Source: CAVORB01 sp963736235
Lineage (GTDB): Bacteria > Pseudomonadota > Gammaproteobacteria > Chromatiales > Chromatiaceae
Direction: 5' to 3'
Assembly (NCBI GenBank): GCA_963736235.1
Contig: CAVTOR010000017.1
Location: forward strand, 1 to 64,000
Length of the DNA stretch: 64,000 nucleotides
The notes beneath the pieces were generated by a model, which was not told where the DNA came from, did not search any database, and worked only from the letters and a program-made list of their open reading frames with translations. Positions 16,739-27,346 of the stretch are shown here, piece by piece; the first letter of the stretch is position 1; each line of letters starts with the position of its first letter. The position numbers and the translations under genes were made by a program.

Positions 16739-19625
16739 ATGCAGGAACCTATCTTCCGACCGTGCGATCGGCCGGGTCGAGGTCAAGGAAACCACCTGCT
16801 ACATGTGCGCCTGCCGCTGCGGCATTCGGGTTCACCTGCGCGACGGCGAGGTGCGCTACATCGAGGGCAACCCCGACCATCCCCTGAACCAGGGCGTGAT
16901 CTGCGCCAAGGGTTCATCCGGCATCATGAAACAGTACTCGCCCGCCCGGCTCACCAAGCCGTTGCGACGCAAGGCAGGGAAGGCGCGCGGGGAGTCCGCG
17001 TTCGAGCCCATCTCCTGGGACGAAGCCTTCACCACGCTGACCGAGCGTCTGCGCGCAATCCGCGCGGAGGACCCCAAGAAGTTCGCCCTGTTCACTGGCC
17101 GCGACCAGATGCAGGCCCTGACGGGCATGTTCGCCAAGCAGTTCGGCACCCCCAACTACGCCGCCCATGGGGGCTTCTGCTCGGTGAACCTGGCCGCGGG
17201 ACTGATTTACACCATCGGCGGCTCCTTCTGGGAGTTCGGCGGCCCAGATCTGGATCGGGCCAAGCTGTTCGTGATGATCGGCACCGCCGAGGACCACCAC
17301 TCGAACCCGCTGAAGATCGCCATCTCGAAGTTCAAGCGCAAGGGCGGCAAGTTCGTCTCCATCAACCCGATCCGCACCGGCTACTCCGCTGTGGCCGACG
17401 AGTGGGTGCCGATCAAGCCCGGTACAGATGGTGCCCTGCTGCTCGCGATCATCCATGAAATCATCAAGCAGGGCCTCTACGATCGCGATTTCCTGATCCA
17501 GTACACCAACGCGGCGGAGTTGGTGATAGACGACCCGGAACGGGACGACTTTGGGCTCTTCTACCGCGTGGAGATGCACGTCGAGGAGGGCTGCTTCGAT
17601 CCCGAGAACAAGCTTTGGTGGGACCCAGACATCGGCGCCGTCGGTACCCACACTCCGGGCGCCGAGCCGCGCCTGCTCGGTACCTACGAGCTCGACGACG
17701 GCACCCGGGTCAAGCCGGGCTTCCAGCTCCTGAAGGAACGGGTCGAGGAGTACACCCCCGAGTGGGCCGCCGGCATCACCGGCATTCCGGAGGAGACCAT
17801 CCGCCGCCTGGCCCATGAGATGGGCGTCACCGCCCGCGATCAGAAGATCGAGCTACCGATTCAGTGGACCGACTGCTGGGACAACGACCACGAGTCCGTG
17901 ACCGGCAACCCGGTTGCCTTCCACGCCATGCGCGGCCTTGCGGCCCACTCCAACGGGTTTCAGTCGATTCGCGCACTGGGCGTTCTGATGACCATCCTGG
18001 GCACCATCGACCGCCCTGGTGGATTCCGTCACCGCGCTCCCTTCCCGCGCCCGATCCCGCCGTGTCCCAAGCCGCCGAGCGGGCCGGAGTGCGTGCAGCC
18101 CGACACCCCGCTGGACGGCATGCCGTTGGGCTGGCCTGCCAAGCCGGAGGACCTGTTCGTCGACGAGCGCGGCGAGCCGGTGCGCATCGACAAGGCCTTC
18201 TCCTGGGAGCACCCGCTCTCGGTTCACGGCCTGATGCACAACGTCATCACCAACGCCTGGCGGGGCGACCCGTACCCGATCGACACCCTGTTCCTGTTCA
18301 TGGCCAACATGGCCTGGAACTCGTCCATGCACACGGCCGAGGTGCGCCGGATGCTCACCGCCAAGGACGAGCAGGGGGAGTACAAGATCCCCTTCCTGGT
18401 GGTCTGCGATACCTTCGCCTCCGAGACCGTGGCCTTCGCGGACCTGGTGCTTCCGGACACCAGCTACCTGGAGCGCCACGACGTGCTCTCCATGCTCGAC
18501 CGGCCCATCTCCGAGTACGACGGCCCGGTGGACTCGGTGCGCATCCCGGTGGTGCCGCCGAAGGGGGAGTGCAAGCCCTTCCAGGAGGTGCTGATCGAGC
18601 TCGGCTCGCGGCTCGGTCTGCCCGCCTTCATCAAGGAGGACGGCAGCCGCAAGTACCGTGATTACCCGGACTTCATCGTCAACTACGAGACCTCCCCCGG
18701 CTCCGGCATCGGGTTTCTCGCCGGGTGGCGCGGCAAGGGCGGGGAGAAGTTCCTCAAGGGCGAGCCGAACCCCCGCCAGTGGGAGATGTACGCCAACAAC
18801 GGCTGCGTCTTCCATCACGAGCTGCCCAAGTCCTACCAGTACATGCGCAACTGGAACAAGGGCTACCTGCACTGGGCTCGGGCGCACGGCATGACCCGCT
18901 ACGCCGAGCCCATCACACTCAATCTCTACTCGGAGGTGCTGCAGCGTTTCCGGCTCGCAGCCCAGGGCAAGTGGCGCGGCCGCCAACCACCGGATCGCCT
19001 GCGCCGGCGCGTGGAGACCTATTTCGACCCGCTGCCCTTCTATTACGAACCACTCGAGACGCGGCTCACGGATACCCAGCGCTACCCGCTCAACGCGCTA
19101 ACCCAGCGGCCGATGGCCATGTATCACAGCTGGGATTCCCAGAACGCCTGGCTGCGCCAGATTCACAGCCACAACTACCTATTCATGAACCCCAAGGTCG
19201 GCGCCGCCAACGGCTTCGACGACGGCGATTGGATCTGGGTCGAATCGGCCCACGGCAAGGTGCGCTGCATGTGCCGCTTCTCGGAGGCGGTGGAGCCCGG
19301 CACCGTGTGGACCTGGAACGCCATCGGCAAGGCCTCTGGCGCCTGGGGACTGACAGCGCGGGCGGACGAGTCGCGCAAGGGCTTCCTGCTCAACCATCTG
19401 ATCTCCGAGGAGTTGCCGCCAACGGAATGTGGCGAGCACCTGTCCAATTCTGATCCCGTCACCGGCCAGGCGGCCTGGTTCGACGTGCGGGTGCGGGTCT
19501 ACAAAGCCGATCCCAAGGAGCCCGCGATGACCTGGCCGCAGTTCGAGCCGCAGCAGCGGCTGCCGGGGCAGGAAAAGCGCCGCGGGCGGTGGCAGGCATA
19601 CGTCGCGGGGATGTTCAAGAAATAG
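16739..19625 (+). CDS. soeA: Sulfite dehydrogenase molybdopterin subunit SoeA (one apparent frame break)
   Basis: The catalytic subunit of the membrane-bound, cytoplasm-facing SoeABC complex that oxidises sulfite to sulfate in purple sulfur bacteria. It belongs to the DMSO-reductase family with bis-MGD molybdenum. About 961 residues, close to known SoeA. An N-terminal [4Fe-4S] site is visible (CYMCACRC with the fourth Cys in VICAKGSSG), and HGGFCSVN (near 150) is the likely Mo-ligand region. There is no twin-arginine signal, agreeing with a cytoplasmic location. The best start is ATG 16739 (MQEPIFRP), but one surplus base near 16763 separates it from the main frame. soeB and soeC follow. Confidence 0.9.
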
Positions 19626-19696
19626 CGGCCGCCCTGCAGCCGCCGGCTCGACGCTGGGCAGCGCACGGCTGGAGGGCGAACGCCTGAGACTCAGCA

Positions 19697-20419
19697 ATGA
19701 CCCAACTCGCACTCGTCATCGATCTCAACGTCTGCGTCGGCTGCCATGCCTGCGTGACCTCCTGCAAGCAGTGGAACACCTCCGGCTGGGCCGGTCCCCT
19801 GTCCGACCAGAACCCTTACGACGCGGACCCGACGGGCACCTTCTTCAACCGGGTGCAGACGTTCGAGGTGGGCAGCTTCCCGAACACCGAGACGGTGCAC
19901 TTCCCCAAGAGCTGCCTGCATTGCGAGGAGCCCCCCTGCGTGCCCGTCTGCCCCACCGGGGCCTCTTACAAGCGGCCGGACAACGGGGTCGTGCTGGTCG
20001 ACTACGACAAGTGCATCGGCTGTAAGTACTGCTCCTGGGCCTGTCCCTACGGTGCGCGGGAGATCGACGAGCAGCAACGGGTGATGAAGAAGTGCACCCT
20101 GTGCATCGACCGCATCACCGATACCAGCCTCCCGGAGCGCGAGCGCAAGCCGGCCTGCGTCCTCGCCTGTCCCACCACGGCGCGGCTCTTCGGCGACGTC
20201 CATGATCCCGACTCCGAGGTCTCGGTGGCCATCCGCGAGCGCGGCGGCTATCAGCTCATGCCCGAGTGGGGCACCAAGCCGGCCAACCATTACCTGCCGC
20301 GCCAGAAGACGCGCATCCACATCGACGAGGAGGAACTTGTCCGGGCCGACAATCCGTTGCGCAAGGAGGACCTCACCACCTACACCGGTGAAGAGGCCTT
20401 GGACGATGTGGCCTGGTAG
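19697..20419 (+). CDS. soeB: Sulfite dehydrogenase iron-sulfur subunit SoeB
   Basis: A 240-residue ferredoxin-like electron-transfer subunit that carries electrons from SoeA to SoeC. Four cysteine clusters of the DmsB/PsrB type are present: CVGCHACVTSC (about 13-23), CLHCEEPPCVPVC, CIGCKYCSWAC and CTLCID with a later CVLAC, consistent with four [4Fe-4S] centres. No signal peptide is present. It is the middle gene of the soe operon, 71 bases after soeA and 67 bases before soeC. Confidence 0.92.
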   Translation: MTQLALVIDLNVCVGCHACVTSCKQWNTSGWAGPLSDQNPYDADPTGTFFNRVQTFEVGSFPNTETVHFPKSCLHCEEPPCVPVCPTGASYKRPDNGVVLVDYDKCIGCKYCSWACPYGAREIDEQQRVMKKCTLCIDRITDTSLPERERKPACVLACPTTARLFGDVHDPDSEVSVAIRERGGYQLMPEWGTKPANHYLPRQKTRIHIDEEELVRADNPLRKEDLTTYTGEEALDDVAW

Positions 20420-20486
20420 CGGCGGTCCGCGCGCGGCAACCTGGGTTTGATGGGGCCGGGGATGGCCCCGCGAAACGAGAGTCATC

Positions 20487-21464
20487 ATGCATCCTGCGTT
20501 CTCCGTTATTTTCCTGACCACGCTGATCGGCGCTGGACAAGGCCTGTTCCTCGCCTTGTTCACGGGTCAGCTTTACGCCCTGGCCAACCTGCTTCCGGCG
20601 CAGACGGAACGCTTCTACGCCATCGGCAGCCTGATTTCTCTGGCGCTCTTGCTCTCTGGCCTGATCGCCTCGTTCTTCCACCTCGGCCATCCGGAGCGGG
20701 CTTGGCGGTCGGCGGCCCAGTGGCGCACCTCCTGGCTATCGCGCGAGGTGCTGGTGATGCCGGCGATGATGGTCCTGGTGCTCGCCTACGGGTTGGCCCA
20801 TTACCTCGGTCTCACCCGGCCCGTGTTCACCGTGGCCGGGATTCTGCCCGTTGACCCGACACTTCTGATCGGCGCGCTCGGCACCGTCGTCGCCTTCGCG
20901 CTCTTCGTCAGCACGGCCATGATCTACGCCAGCGTGAAGTTCCTGCAGGAGTGGCATTCGCCCCTGACGGTCGCCAACTTCACCTTCCTGGGGGTGGCCT
21001 CGGGCTTCATGCTGGCCGCCGCCTACTCGGCCTATCTTGGCAACGAACTGGTGGTGTTCTTCGGCACCTGGGCCGTCATCGCGACCGCGCTGGGCTTCGT
21101 CACCCGCGGCGCATCACTGGCGCGCAATCGCAAGCTCAAGCGCAAGAGCACCCTGCAGACGGCGATCGGCGTGCGCCACAAGGCCATGGCCCAGAAGGCT
21201 CAAGGCGCCACCGGCGGCTCCTTCAATACCCGCGAGTTCTTCCACGGGAGGCGCCCGAGCACGGTGCGCGGGGTGCGCAACCTGTTCCTGCTGCTGGCGT
21301 TTCCCCTTCCGGTCGCGCTCATCGCGATCGGCTATTTGCTCGCGTCACCCGCCCTCGCGCTTGCGGCCTTCCTGGTGCAGTACCTGGGGCTGGTGGCCGA
21401 GCGCTGGTATTTCTTCGCCGAGGCCCAGCACCCGCAAAACCTCTATTACCAAGGCGTGTCCTGA
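20487..21464 (+). CDS. soeC: Sulfite dehydrogenase membrane anchor SoeC
   Basis: A 325-residue integral membrane subunit of the DmsC type with about eight hydrophobic segments. It anchors SoeAB at the inner face of the membrane and passes electrons to quinone. Conserved-looking residues include SFFHLGHPERAWR (about 58-70) and a terminal LGLVAERWYFFAEAQHPQNL. It completes the soeABC operon; no molybdenum-cofactor chaperone gene follows, unlike some dms operons. Confidence 0.9.
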   Translation: MHPAFSVIFLTTLIGAGQGLFLALFTGQLYALANLLPAQTERFYAIGSLISLALLLSGLIASFFHLGHPERAWRSAAQWRTSWLSREVLVMPAMMVLVLAYGLAHYLGLTRPVFTVAGILPVDPTLLIGALGTVVAFALFVSTAMIYASVKFLQEWHSPLTVANFTFLGVASGFMLAAAYSAYLGNELVVFFGTWAVIATALGFVTRGASLARNRKLKRKSTLQTAIGVRHKAMAQKAQGATGGSFNTREFFHGRRPSTVRGVRNLFLLLAFPLPVALIAIGYLLASPALALAAFLVQYLGLVAERWYFFAEAQHPQNLYYQGVS

Positions 21465-21530
21465 GCCGCTGCTCGCCGCCGAACCGGGCGGATACCGGGA
21501 AGGCTTGTGCGCTGCCGGTCACGGGGCGCG

Positions 21531-23648
21531 TTACTCCAACACCGCGGTAAGCGGGTTTTCGGGGGGAATCTCGACCGCCAGTCTCTCCTCGGTCAGCCAC
21601 GCCGTGAGGCGCGAATCCCGCGCCGGCCACTGTCCCTTGAGGCGGTTCTCGGGAGCCAGCCCTTCGAACACCAGATAGCTGTACTTGCCGTAATGGGGCA
21701 GCTTGCGGGCGAGGCCGGGGAGTGCGGCCGCGTTGCCGGCGGCGACCCATCCGACCGGCGCGCCCTCACGCTCGCTTACCAGCGCGACGCTTGTACCTTC
21801 TCCGCTGAGTTCCTCGTCAGCGAGGGCGATTGATCTCGTCTCGGGGTCGAGCCTAGACGGCGAACGAGCCTCCGACAGTGCCGGGAGAAACCGGTTGCCC
21901 CAGCCAAGAAGCCAGATCGGGCGGTCGTCCGGCAGCGCCTCCAGCTCGCGTGTCTGCGATGACCTCCCACCCCGGCGATCCGTGCATCCAAGCGGCCGCC
22001 AGCTGACGGTAACCGTCCGCGAGGTCGTTCGGAGCGGCGCTGGGCAACACGATCAGCCCGCCTTCGGCGCCGAACAGGGCGCTCAGCGTCGTCGGGGACT
22101 CGCCCGGGACGAGACGGCGGAACAGGTCGAAGCGGGGATCCACGGCGACGCGCAGGGGACGTGCCGGCAGGGTCAAGTCGAAGTCGGCCGTGCGCCCAGG
22201 GAGAGGGACGACGTGCTCGGCAATTTCGCCTCCCCCGAGATGGACCACCAGCGGAACCGTCAGCGGGAAGGGCGCATCTTGCTGAGTTTGCCCGAGCCGG
22301 CCGCGCAGGCGGAATCCGTCGCCGGCCTGCTCGGCGGTCACGGCGGACAGGGTCAGCTCGGGAGCGCCGACGCGCCCGGTCCACTGGGCGAAGAAGTCGG
22401 CCAGGTCCCGCTCGCTTTCCTGCTCGAAGGCACGGCGCAGGTCGTCGAAGCCGGCGGTGCGGAACAGATTGTCGCGATAGAACCGCTGCAGCCCGGCGAC
22501 GAAGACGGGATCGCCCAGGTCCCGGCGCAGCATGTGCAGCATCATCAGCGTCTTGCCGTAACCGATCGCCTGGGAGGCGGAGCCGTGGCGGCCGCGGAAC
22601 TCGCGGATCGGGAAATCCTTGCCCTCGCGCACGTAATCCGCGTAGGCCTTGAGTGTGTCGCGGCGGTAGTCGGCTCCCTGGCCCTGCCGCTCCTTGAGCA
22701 GGTGGTCGGCGAGATAGGCGGTGAGGCCCTCGCTCCAGTTGCCCGACGCGTAATCGACATAGACCCCGTTGCCCCACCAGTTGTGCAGAACCTCATGCGG
22801 GTAGGAGGTGTGAACGATGAAGGGCAGCCGGATTACCCGCGGCCCGAGCAGGGTGAAGGAGGGCATGCCGTAGCCGGTCTCCCAGAAGTTCTCCACCAGG
22901 GCGAACTTGGCGTACGGGTAGGGGCCGATGAGCCTGCTGTAGAGGTCGAGGTACTCGCCGGTAGCGGTCAGGTAGCGCTCGGCGAGGGCCGGGTCGGGCT
23001 CGCGCAGATAGACCTGGGCCTCACCGCTCGAGGTGGATGGACGTAGCGCTCGAAAGGCGCGGCGATCAGGTAGATGTCGTCCTGTGGCCGTTCCTCGCGC
23101 CAACCGATGCGCACCCCATCGGGGGTACTGGAGACTTCGGGGCCGGTGCCCTGGGAGACGGCGCTCCAGTCCGATGGCAACTGGACGTTCAGGCGAAAGG
23201 TCTGCAAGGTTTCGGGAATGCGCGGATACCATCCGCTGTAGCCGTCGAGCACGACGCCGTCTTCGGCGATGGTGCCCCGGCTCTGCTGGCGGGACCGACC
23301 CATGCCCTCGCGGACCGCTTCGAGCTCGTGCCGTATGCTGCCGCCATAGCGCAGCGTCACCGGACCCGGCCCGCGGACTTTCAGCCGGTATCTCTCCAGG
23401 TGGCCTTCTTTCCCGTTGGGGGTGACGACGGCGTCTCCCTGGGTGACGCGGGGGTCGAGCCCCTGGTGCAGGTAGAAGGTCCAGTCGCTCCGCTCCGGGG
23501 GCAGCGTCATGGTATCTGTCGCGGCAAGCGTTCCGCGCCCCGGGTCGATGAGCAGGTCGATCTGGTGTCCGACCGTCGCCTCGGACCGGGCTTCCGAGAC
23601 CGCGGTCAACAGGGGCAGCAAGAATAGGAACCTAAGGAACCTGGTCAT
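21531..23648 (-). CDS. M1-family metallopeptidase, exported (two apparent frame breaks)
   Basis: About 705 residues with an N-terminal signal peptide (MTRFLRFLFLLPLLTAVSEA), a beta-sandwich domain, then the zinc site HEVLHNWWGNGV (about 284) with the downstream Glu in NWSEGLTAYLAD, typical of M1 aminopeptidases. The C-terminal region (LPDDRPIWLLGWGNRFL to NPLTAVLE) contains no further catalytic motif. Frame breaks lie near 23030 and near 21949; each side keeps family-like sequence. It is divergent from the chaN-like gene. It probably trims peptides in the periplasm; the GAMEN motif is not evident, so aminopeptidase activity is not certain. Confidence 0.8.
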
Positions 23649-23913
23649 GTCGTAACTCCGGTGTCCGTCCGGCGAATGGCCGGTGCTGCACTGATTGGTC
23701 CATAATGCGGTGGCGATAATCCTATTTTCACCCGGAGTTGCGCGCTCCGCCACCTGGCGGAATCGGCGACTCCTTGAAGTTGAGAATGGAGACCAGAGTA
23801 AGGACCCGGGCAGCAACACGCTCGCACTGGCGTGCGCAGGACCATCCGCGCCGTTCTTAACCATGCTCGGTCGCCCGCAGATGCGGCGGCCAATGATCTC
23901 GGGAAAGCGATCC

Positions 23914-25080
23914 ATGTCTAGACTGTTGTTCAGCTCCGCGCTCGCCACGGCACTCTTGCTCGCGCCCGTTTTGTCTGCCGCTGGCTATGCGCCGCAACCG
24001 GGGGACACGGGAGACGACGAGATCATCGATACCCGCACGTCCGTGGTGGACCTTTCCAGCCTGTCGGACCTGCAGGGCTTGATCGACAAGCTCGCCGACA
24101 AGCGCGTGGTATTCGTCGGCGAGCAGCACGACCGCTACGAGGACCACCTCAACCAGCTCGCCGTGGTCGCCGGACTGCACGAAAAGGACAAGGACCTGGC
24201 GATCGGCATGGAGTTCTTCCAGCAGCCCTTCCAGCCCCATCTCGACGCCTTCATCGCCGGGGAGATCTCGGAGAAGGAGATGCTGCGGCGTACCGATTAC
24301 TTCGAGCGCTGGCGCTACGATTACCGGCTCTATCGCCCGATCCTGCGCTTCGCCCGCGAGCACGGCATCCCACTCGTCGCCCTGAACCTGGAGCGCGAGA
24401 TCACCGAGAAGGTGGGTGACGGTGGGATCGAGTCCCTGAGCCCGGAGGAGCGGGCGCGCATCCCCGCCGAGATCGACCGCGACGATGTGGCCTACCGGCA
24501 GCGGGTCATGGCCGTGTTCGAGCACCACCCGCAGAAGGACAATGCCAATTTCGAGCACTTCCTCGATGTGCAGTTGTTGTGGGACGAGGGCATGGCGGAC
24601 CGCGCCGCCCGCTACCTGCGGGAGAACCCGTCGAAGTCCATGGTCATCCTGGCGGGCGCGGGGCACGTCGAGCATGGGCAGGGAATCCCGAAGCGCCTGC
24701 TGCGGCGCGTCCCGTCGGAGTCCGCCATCGTGCTCAACGGCATCGTGCGCGAGCTGGATCCCGGCGTCGCGGACTTTCTGCTCTACCCGCAGCGGGTGGA
24801 GCTGCCCGCGTCGGGCCTGCTCGGCGTCCTGCTGGATCTGGAGTCAGAGGGCGAGGGCGTCGGCGTGCAGGGATTCGTCGAGAACAGCGGGGCCAAGGCC
24901 GCCGGTATCGAGGAGGGCGATCGGATCGTGAAGGTCGGGGACGACGAGATCGCCTCCTACGCCGACATCCGCATCGCGCTCCTCGGCAGCGGACCGGGAC
25001 AGAAGATCCCGGTGGAAGTGCTGCGCAAGCACGTGATCACCGCCGACCAGCGCCTGCGCTTCGAGGTGGAGCTGCATTGA
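23914..25080 (+). CDS. ChaN-like haem-binding family protein with C-terminal PDZ domain
   Basis: About 388 residues: signal peptide (MSRLLFSSALATALLLAPVL), a ChaN/Tiki-type domain (about 50-285) with VVFVGEQHDRYEDH, GMEFFQQPFQPHLD and VILAGAGHVEHGQG, then a PDZ domain (about 300-388; NSGAKAAGIEEGDRIVKVGD). ChaN of Campylobacter binds haem, and related Tiki proteins are metalloproteases, so either haem/iron handling or proteolysis is possible. ATG 23914 is preceded by GGGAAAG; the longer open frame upstream is not used. It overlaps the trhP start by four bases. Confidence 0.8.
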   Translation: MSRLLFSSALATALLLAPVLSAAGYAPQPGDTGDDEIIDTRTSVVDLSSLSDLQGLIDKLADKRVVFVGEQHDRYEDHLNQLAVVAGLHEKDKDLAIGMEFFQQPFQPHLDAFIAGEISEKEMLRRTDYFERWRYDYRLYRPILRFAREHGIPLVALNLEREITEKVGDGGIESLSPEERARIPAEIDRDDVAYRQRVMAVFEHHPQKDNANFEHFLDVQLLWDEGMADRAARYLRENPSKSMVILAGAGHVEHGQGIPKRLLRRVPSESAIVLNGIVRELDPGVADFLLYPQRVELPASGLLGVLLDLESEGEGVGVQGFVENSGAKAAGIEEGDRIVKVGDDEIASYADIRIALLGSGPGQKIPVEVLRKHVITADQRLRFEVELH

Positions 25081-26369
25081 CCGAGCGGGACTCGGCCCGC
25101 CGCCCCGAGCTGTCTGTCCCCGGCGGGCACCCTCAAGAACATGCGCTACGCCCTCGGCCTACGGGGCGGATGCGGTCTATGCGGGGCTCCCCCGCTACAG
25201 CCTGCGGGTGCGCAACAACGACTTCGGCGCGGAGCATCTCGGCGATCGGGATCGCCGAGGCGCACGCCCTCGGCCGCCGCTTCTACCTCGCCTGCAACCT
25301 GATGCCCCACGGCGCCAAGCTCCGGACCTTCGTCGCCGACATGGAGCCGGTCATCGCCCTCGGACCGGACGCCCTGATCATGGCGGATCCCGGGCTCATC
25401 ATGCTGGTGCGCGAGCGGTGGCCGGACACGCCGATCCATCTCTCGGTGCAGGCCAACACGGTCAATGCCCAGTCGGTGCGCTTCTGGGCGGCGCAGGGGA
25501 TCGCCCGGGTCATCCTGTCGCGGGAGCTGTCCCTGGACGAGATCGCGGACATCCGCGACGCCTGCCCCGATATCGAGCTCGAGGTCTTCGTCCACGGCGC
25601 GCTCTGCATCGCCTACTCCGGGCGTTGCCTGCTCTCCGGCTACTTCAATCACCGCGACGCCAACCAGGGCGCCTGCACCAACTCCTGCCGCTGGGAGTAC
25701 CGGGTGGGCGCGCCCGAAACCTCCGCGACCGGACAGGAGCGCCATCCCGCGGCGGACGAGGTCTACCTGCTGGAGGAGTCCAAGCGTCCGGGGGAGTACA
25801 TGCCGGTGTTCGAGGACGAGCACGGGACCTACATCATGAACGCCAAGGATCTGCGCGCGGTCGAGCACGTCGAGCGCCTGGTGCGCATGGGCATGGACTG
25901 CCTCAAGATCGAGGGCCGCACCAAGTCCCATTACTACGCCGCCCGCACCACCCAGGTCTATCGCCTTGCCATTGACGACGCCCTGGCCGGCCGCTCCTTT
26001 CGCGGCGAGCTGCTCGCGGACCTGGAGGGGCTCGCCAACCGGGGCTACACGGAGGGCTTCTACCGCCGCCACGCCCCCGCCGAGCTCCAGAACTACGAGC
26101 GCGGGAGCTCGGACAACCAGCGCCAGATCTTCGTCGGCGAGGTGATCGCGAGCGAGGGCGGCTGGGCCGAGATCGAGGTCAAGAACCGCTTCGCGGTGGG
26201 CGACGAGCTCGAGCTCATCACCCCGGCGGGCAACCGGCGCTTCCGCCTGGAGCGGATGAGCGATCCGGAGGGAAACGCCCTGCCGCTGGCGCCAGGCGCG
26301 GGATACAGCGTTCGCATCCCGGATCCGATGGCGGCGTGCTCGATGGGCCTGCTTACGCGCGCCCTGTGA
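25077..26369 (+). CDS. trhP: U32 peptidase-like tRNA hydroxylation protein TrhP (three apparent frame breaks)
   Basis: Member of the U32 family closest to E. coli YegQ/TrhP, which takes part in oxygen-independent hydroxylation of tRNA wobble uridine (first step to cmo5U). The main frame (from about 25245) is intact: CNLMPHGAKLRTF, MADPGLIMLVRERWP, the hallmark IAYSGRCLLSGYFNHRDANQ, NQGACTNSCRWEYRV, and MGMDCLKIEGRTKSHYY. The four cysteines fit an iron-sulfur site. The first 55 codons contain three surplus bases (near 25112, 25161 and 25238). A TTG at 25077 overlapping the chaN-like stop is the likely start, preceding RPEL. Confidence 0.82.
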   Translation: MTERDSARRPELSVPGGHPQEHALRPRPTGRMRSMRGSPATACGCATTTSARSISAIGIAEAHALGRRFYLACNLMPHGAKLRTFVADMEPVIALGPDALIMADPGLIMLVRERWPDTPIHLSVQANTVNAQSVRFWAAQGIARVILSRELSLDEIADIRDACPDIELEVFVHGALCIAYSGRCLLSGYFNHRDANQGACTNSCRWEYRVGAPETSATGQERHPAADEVYLLEESKRPGEYMPVFEDEHGTYIMNAKDLRAVEHVERLVRMGMDCLKIEGRTKSHYYAARTTQVYRLAIDDALAGRSFRGELLADLEGLANRGYTEGFYRRHAPAELQNYERGSSDNQRQIFVGEVIASEGGWAEIEVKNRFAVGDELELITPAGNRRFRLERMSDPEGNALPLAPGAGYSVRIPDPMAACSMGLLTRAL

Positions 26370-26464
26370 GGGCAGGGATCTGACCGGAAGGTCGCGATGG
26401 CGACGCGAGCTCAATCCGGCCGACCTGCCGTTCCCACGCTTGGCACGGACACAGGCCGCGGTCC

Positions 26465-27019
26465 TCAGTCTCCAGCGAACAGGAACGAGCAGAGCAGGGT
26501 CGAGGCGAAGTAGAAGTTGAACAGGGTGTGCAGCGCCAGGCTTGGCCAGAAGCGTTGCGTCTTCATCACCAGCCAGGCGGAGCCCGTTCCGAGCACCAGG
26601 AGAGGCAACAAGGACAGGCCCGCCCGCCCGTGGCTCAGGGCGAACAGCACGCTGAGCAAGGTCGCTGCGATCCACCAGGTCCAGCCGCTGGAAAAGGTCC
26701 TGCTCAGATACAGGGGTCCACGATACAAGGTCTCCTCCAGGATGGGCGCCACCAGCAGGGCGGTGGACAGGCAGAAGGGGTCGGGCCAAAGGGTCTGGAA
26801 GCCTGCCTGCACCCACTCCTGTATCCCCGTTTGAAGCCCGAACAGCTGCTTTAGCAGGAGCGGAGCCTCGAATGGGCGCTCGCCGAAGATCGAGGGGCAG
26901 AGGTAGGTGCAGAAGGGGGTGTCGTAGAACAGGTAAACGACATAGTTCTTGACCGCGACACTCAAGATCGCCGCGGCGAGGCACACCAGCACGTACTTCC
27001 AGGCCTCACGAGTAGCCAT
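26465..27019 (-). CDS. CPBP-family intramembrane protease
   Basis: A 184-residue polytopic membrane protein with the three CPBP (Abi/CAAX) motifs: ILEETLYRGPLYL, LFALSHGR and LALHTLFNFY. This family includes prenyl-protein Rce1 and bacterial proteins linked to bacteriocin self-protection; the bacterial substrate is usually unknown. The N-terminal part has two Cys in a short loop (FCTYLC). It is a single gene converging on trhP. Confidence 0.8.
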   Translation of the reverse strand: MATREAWKYVLVCLAAAILSVAVKNYVVYLFYDTPFCTYLCPSIFGERPFEAPLLLKQLFGLQTGIQEWVQAGFQTLWPDPFCLSTALLVAPILEETLYRGPLYLSRTFSSGWTWWIAATLLSVLFALSHGRAGLSLLPLLVLGTGSAWLVMKTQRFWPSLALHTLFNFYFASTLLCSFLFAGD

Positions 27020-27346
27020 CGCTGTTCCCGGGCTCTGCCAGCACCGGGTCCAGCGGCCATATCTGTCAGGTCAGGGCATCAGGCGATCCAATGCCTTGGC
27101 CGGTTGTGCCGTCCCAACCCCGGTGACGGGCTTCATCGCACTCCTGCTTTAAGCATTGCAGATTTTCCCGGACAGGGAAGGCCTTGTAGACGCTGATCAT
27201 TGGTCATCCTGCCCAAATCAGCACGCCACGCAAGAAGCACGGTTCCTGGATGGCTTCATTATCAAACGCTTACGCGGTTAACGATATGGCGTCACAACCC
27301 TGTGCCGCGACCAGCGCTGAATTGATCCGCGCTTGCCTTGTCTGTC
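27020..27346. other. Intergenic region with no recognised feature
   Basis: The 327 bp between the CPBP gene and the end of the ycgN-like gene, both on the minus strand, contain no supported ORF, strong hairpin or tRNA. The section 27180-27300 is relatively AT-rich and would hold the CPBP gene promoter, but no clear -10/-35 pair stands out. Confidence 0.4.
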
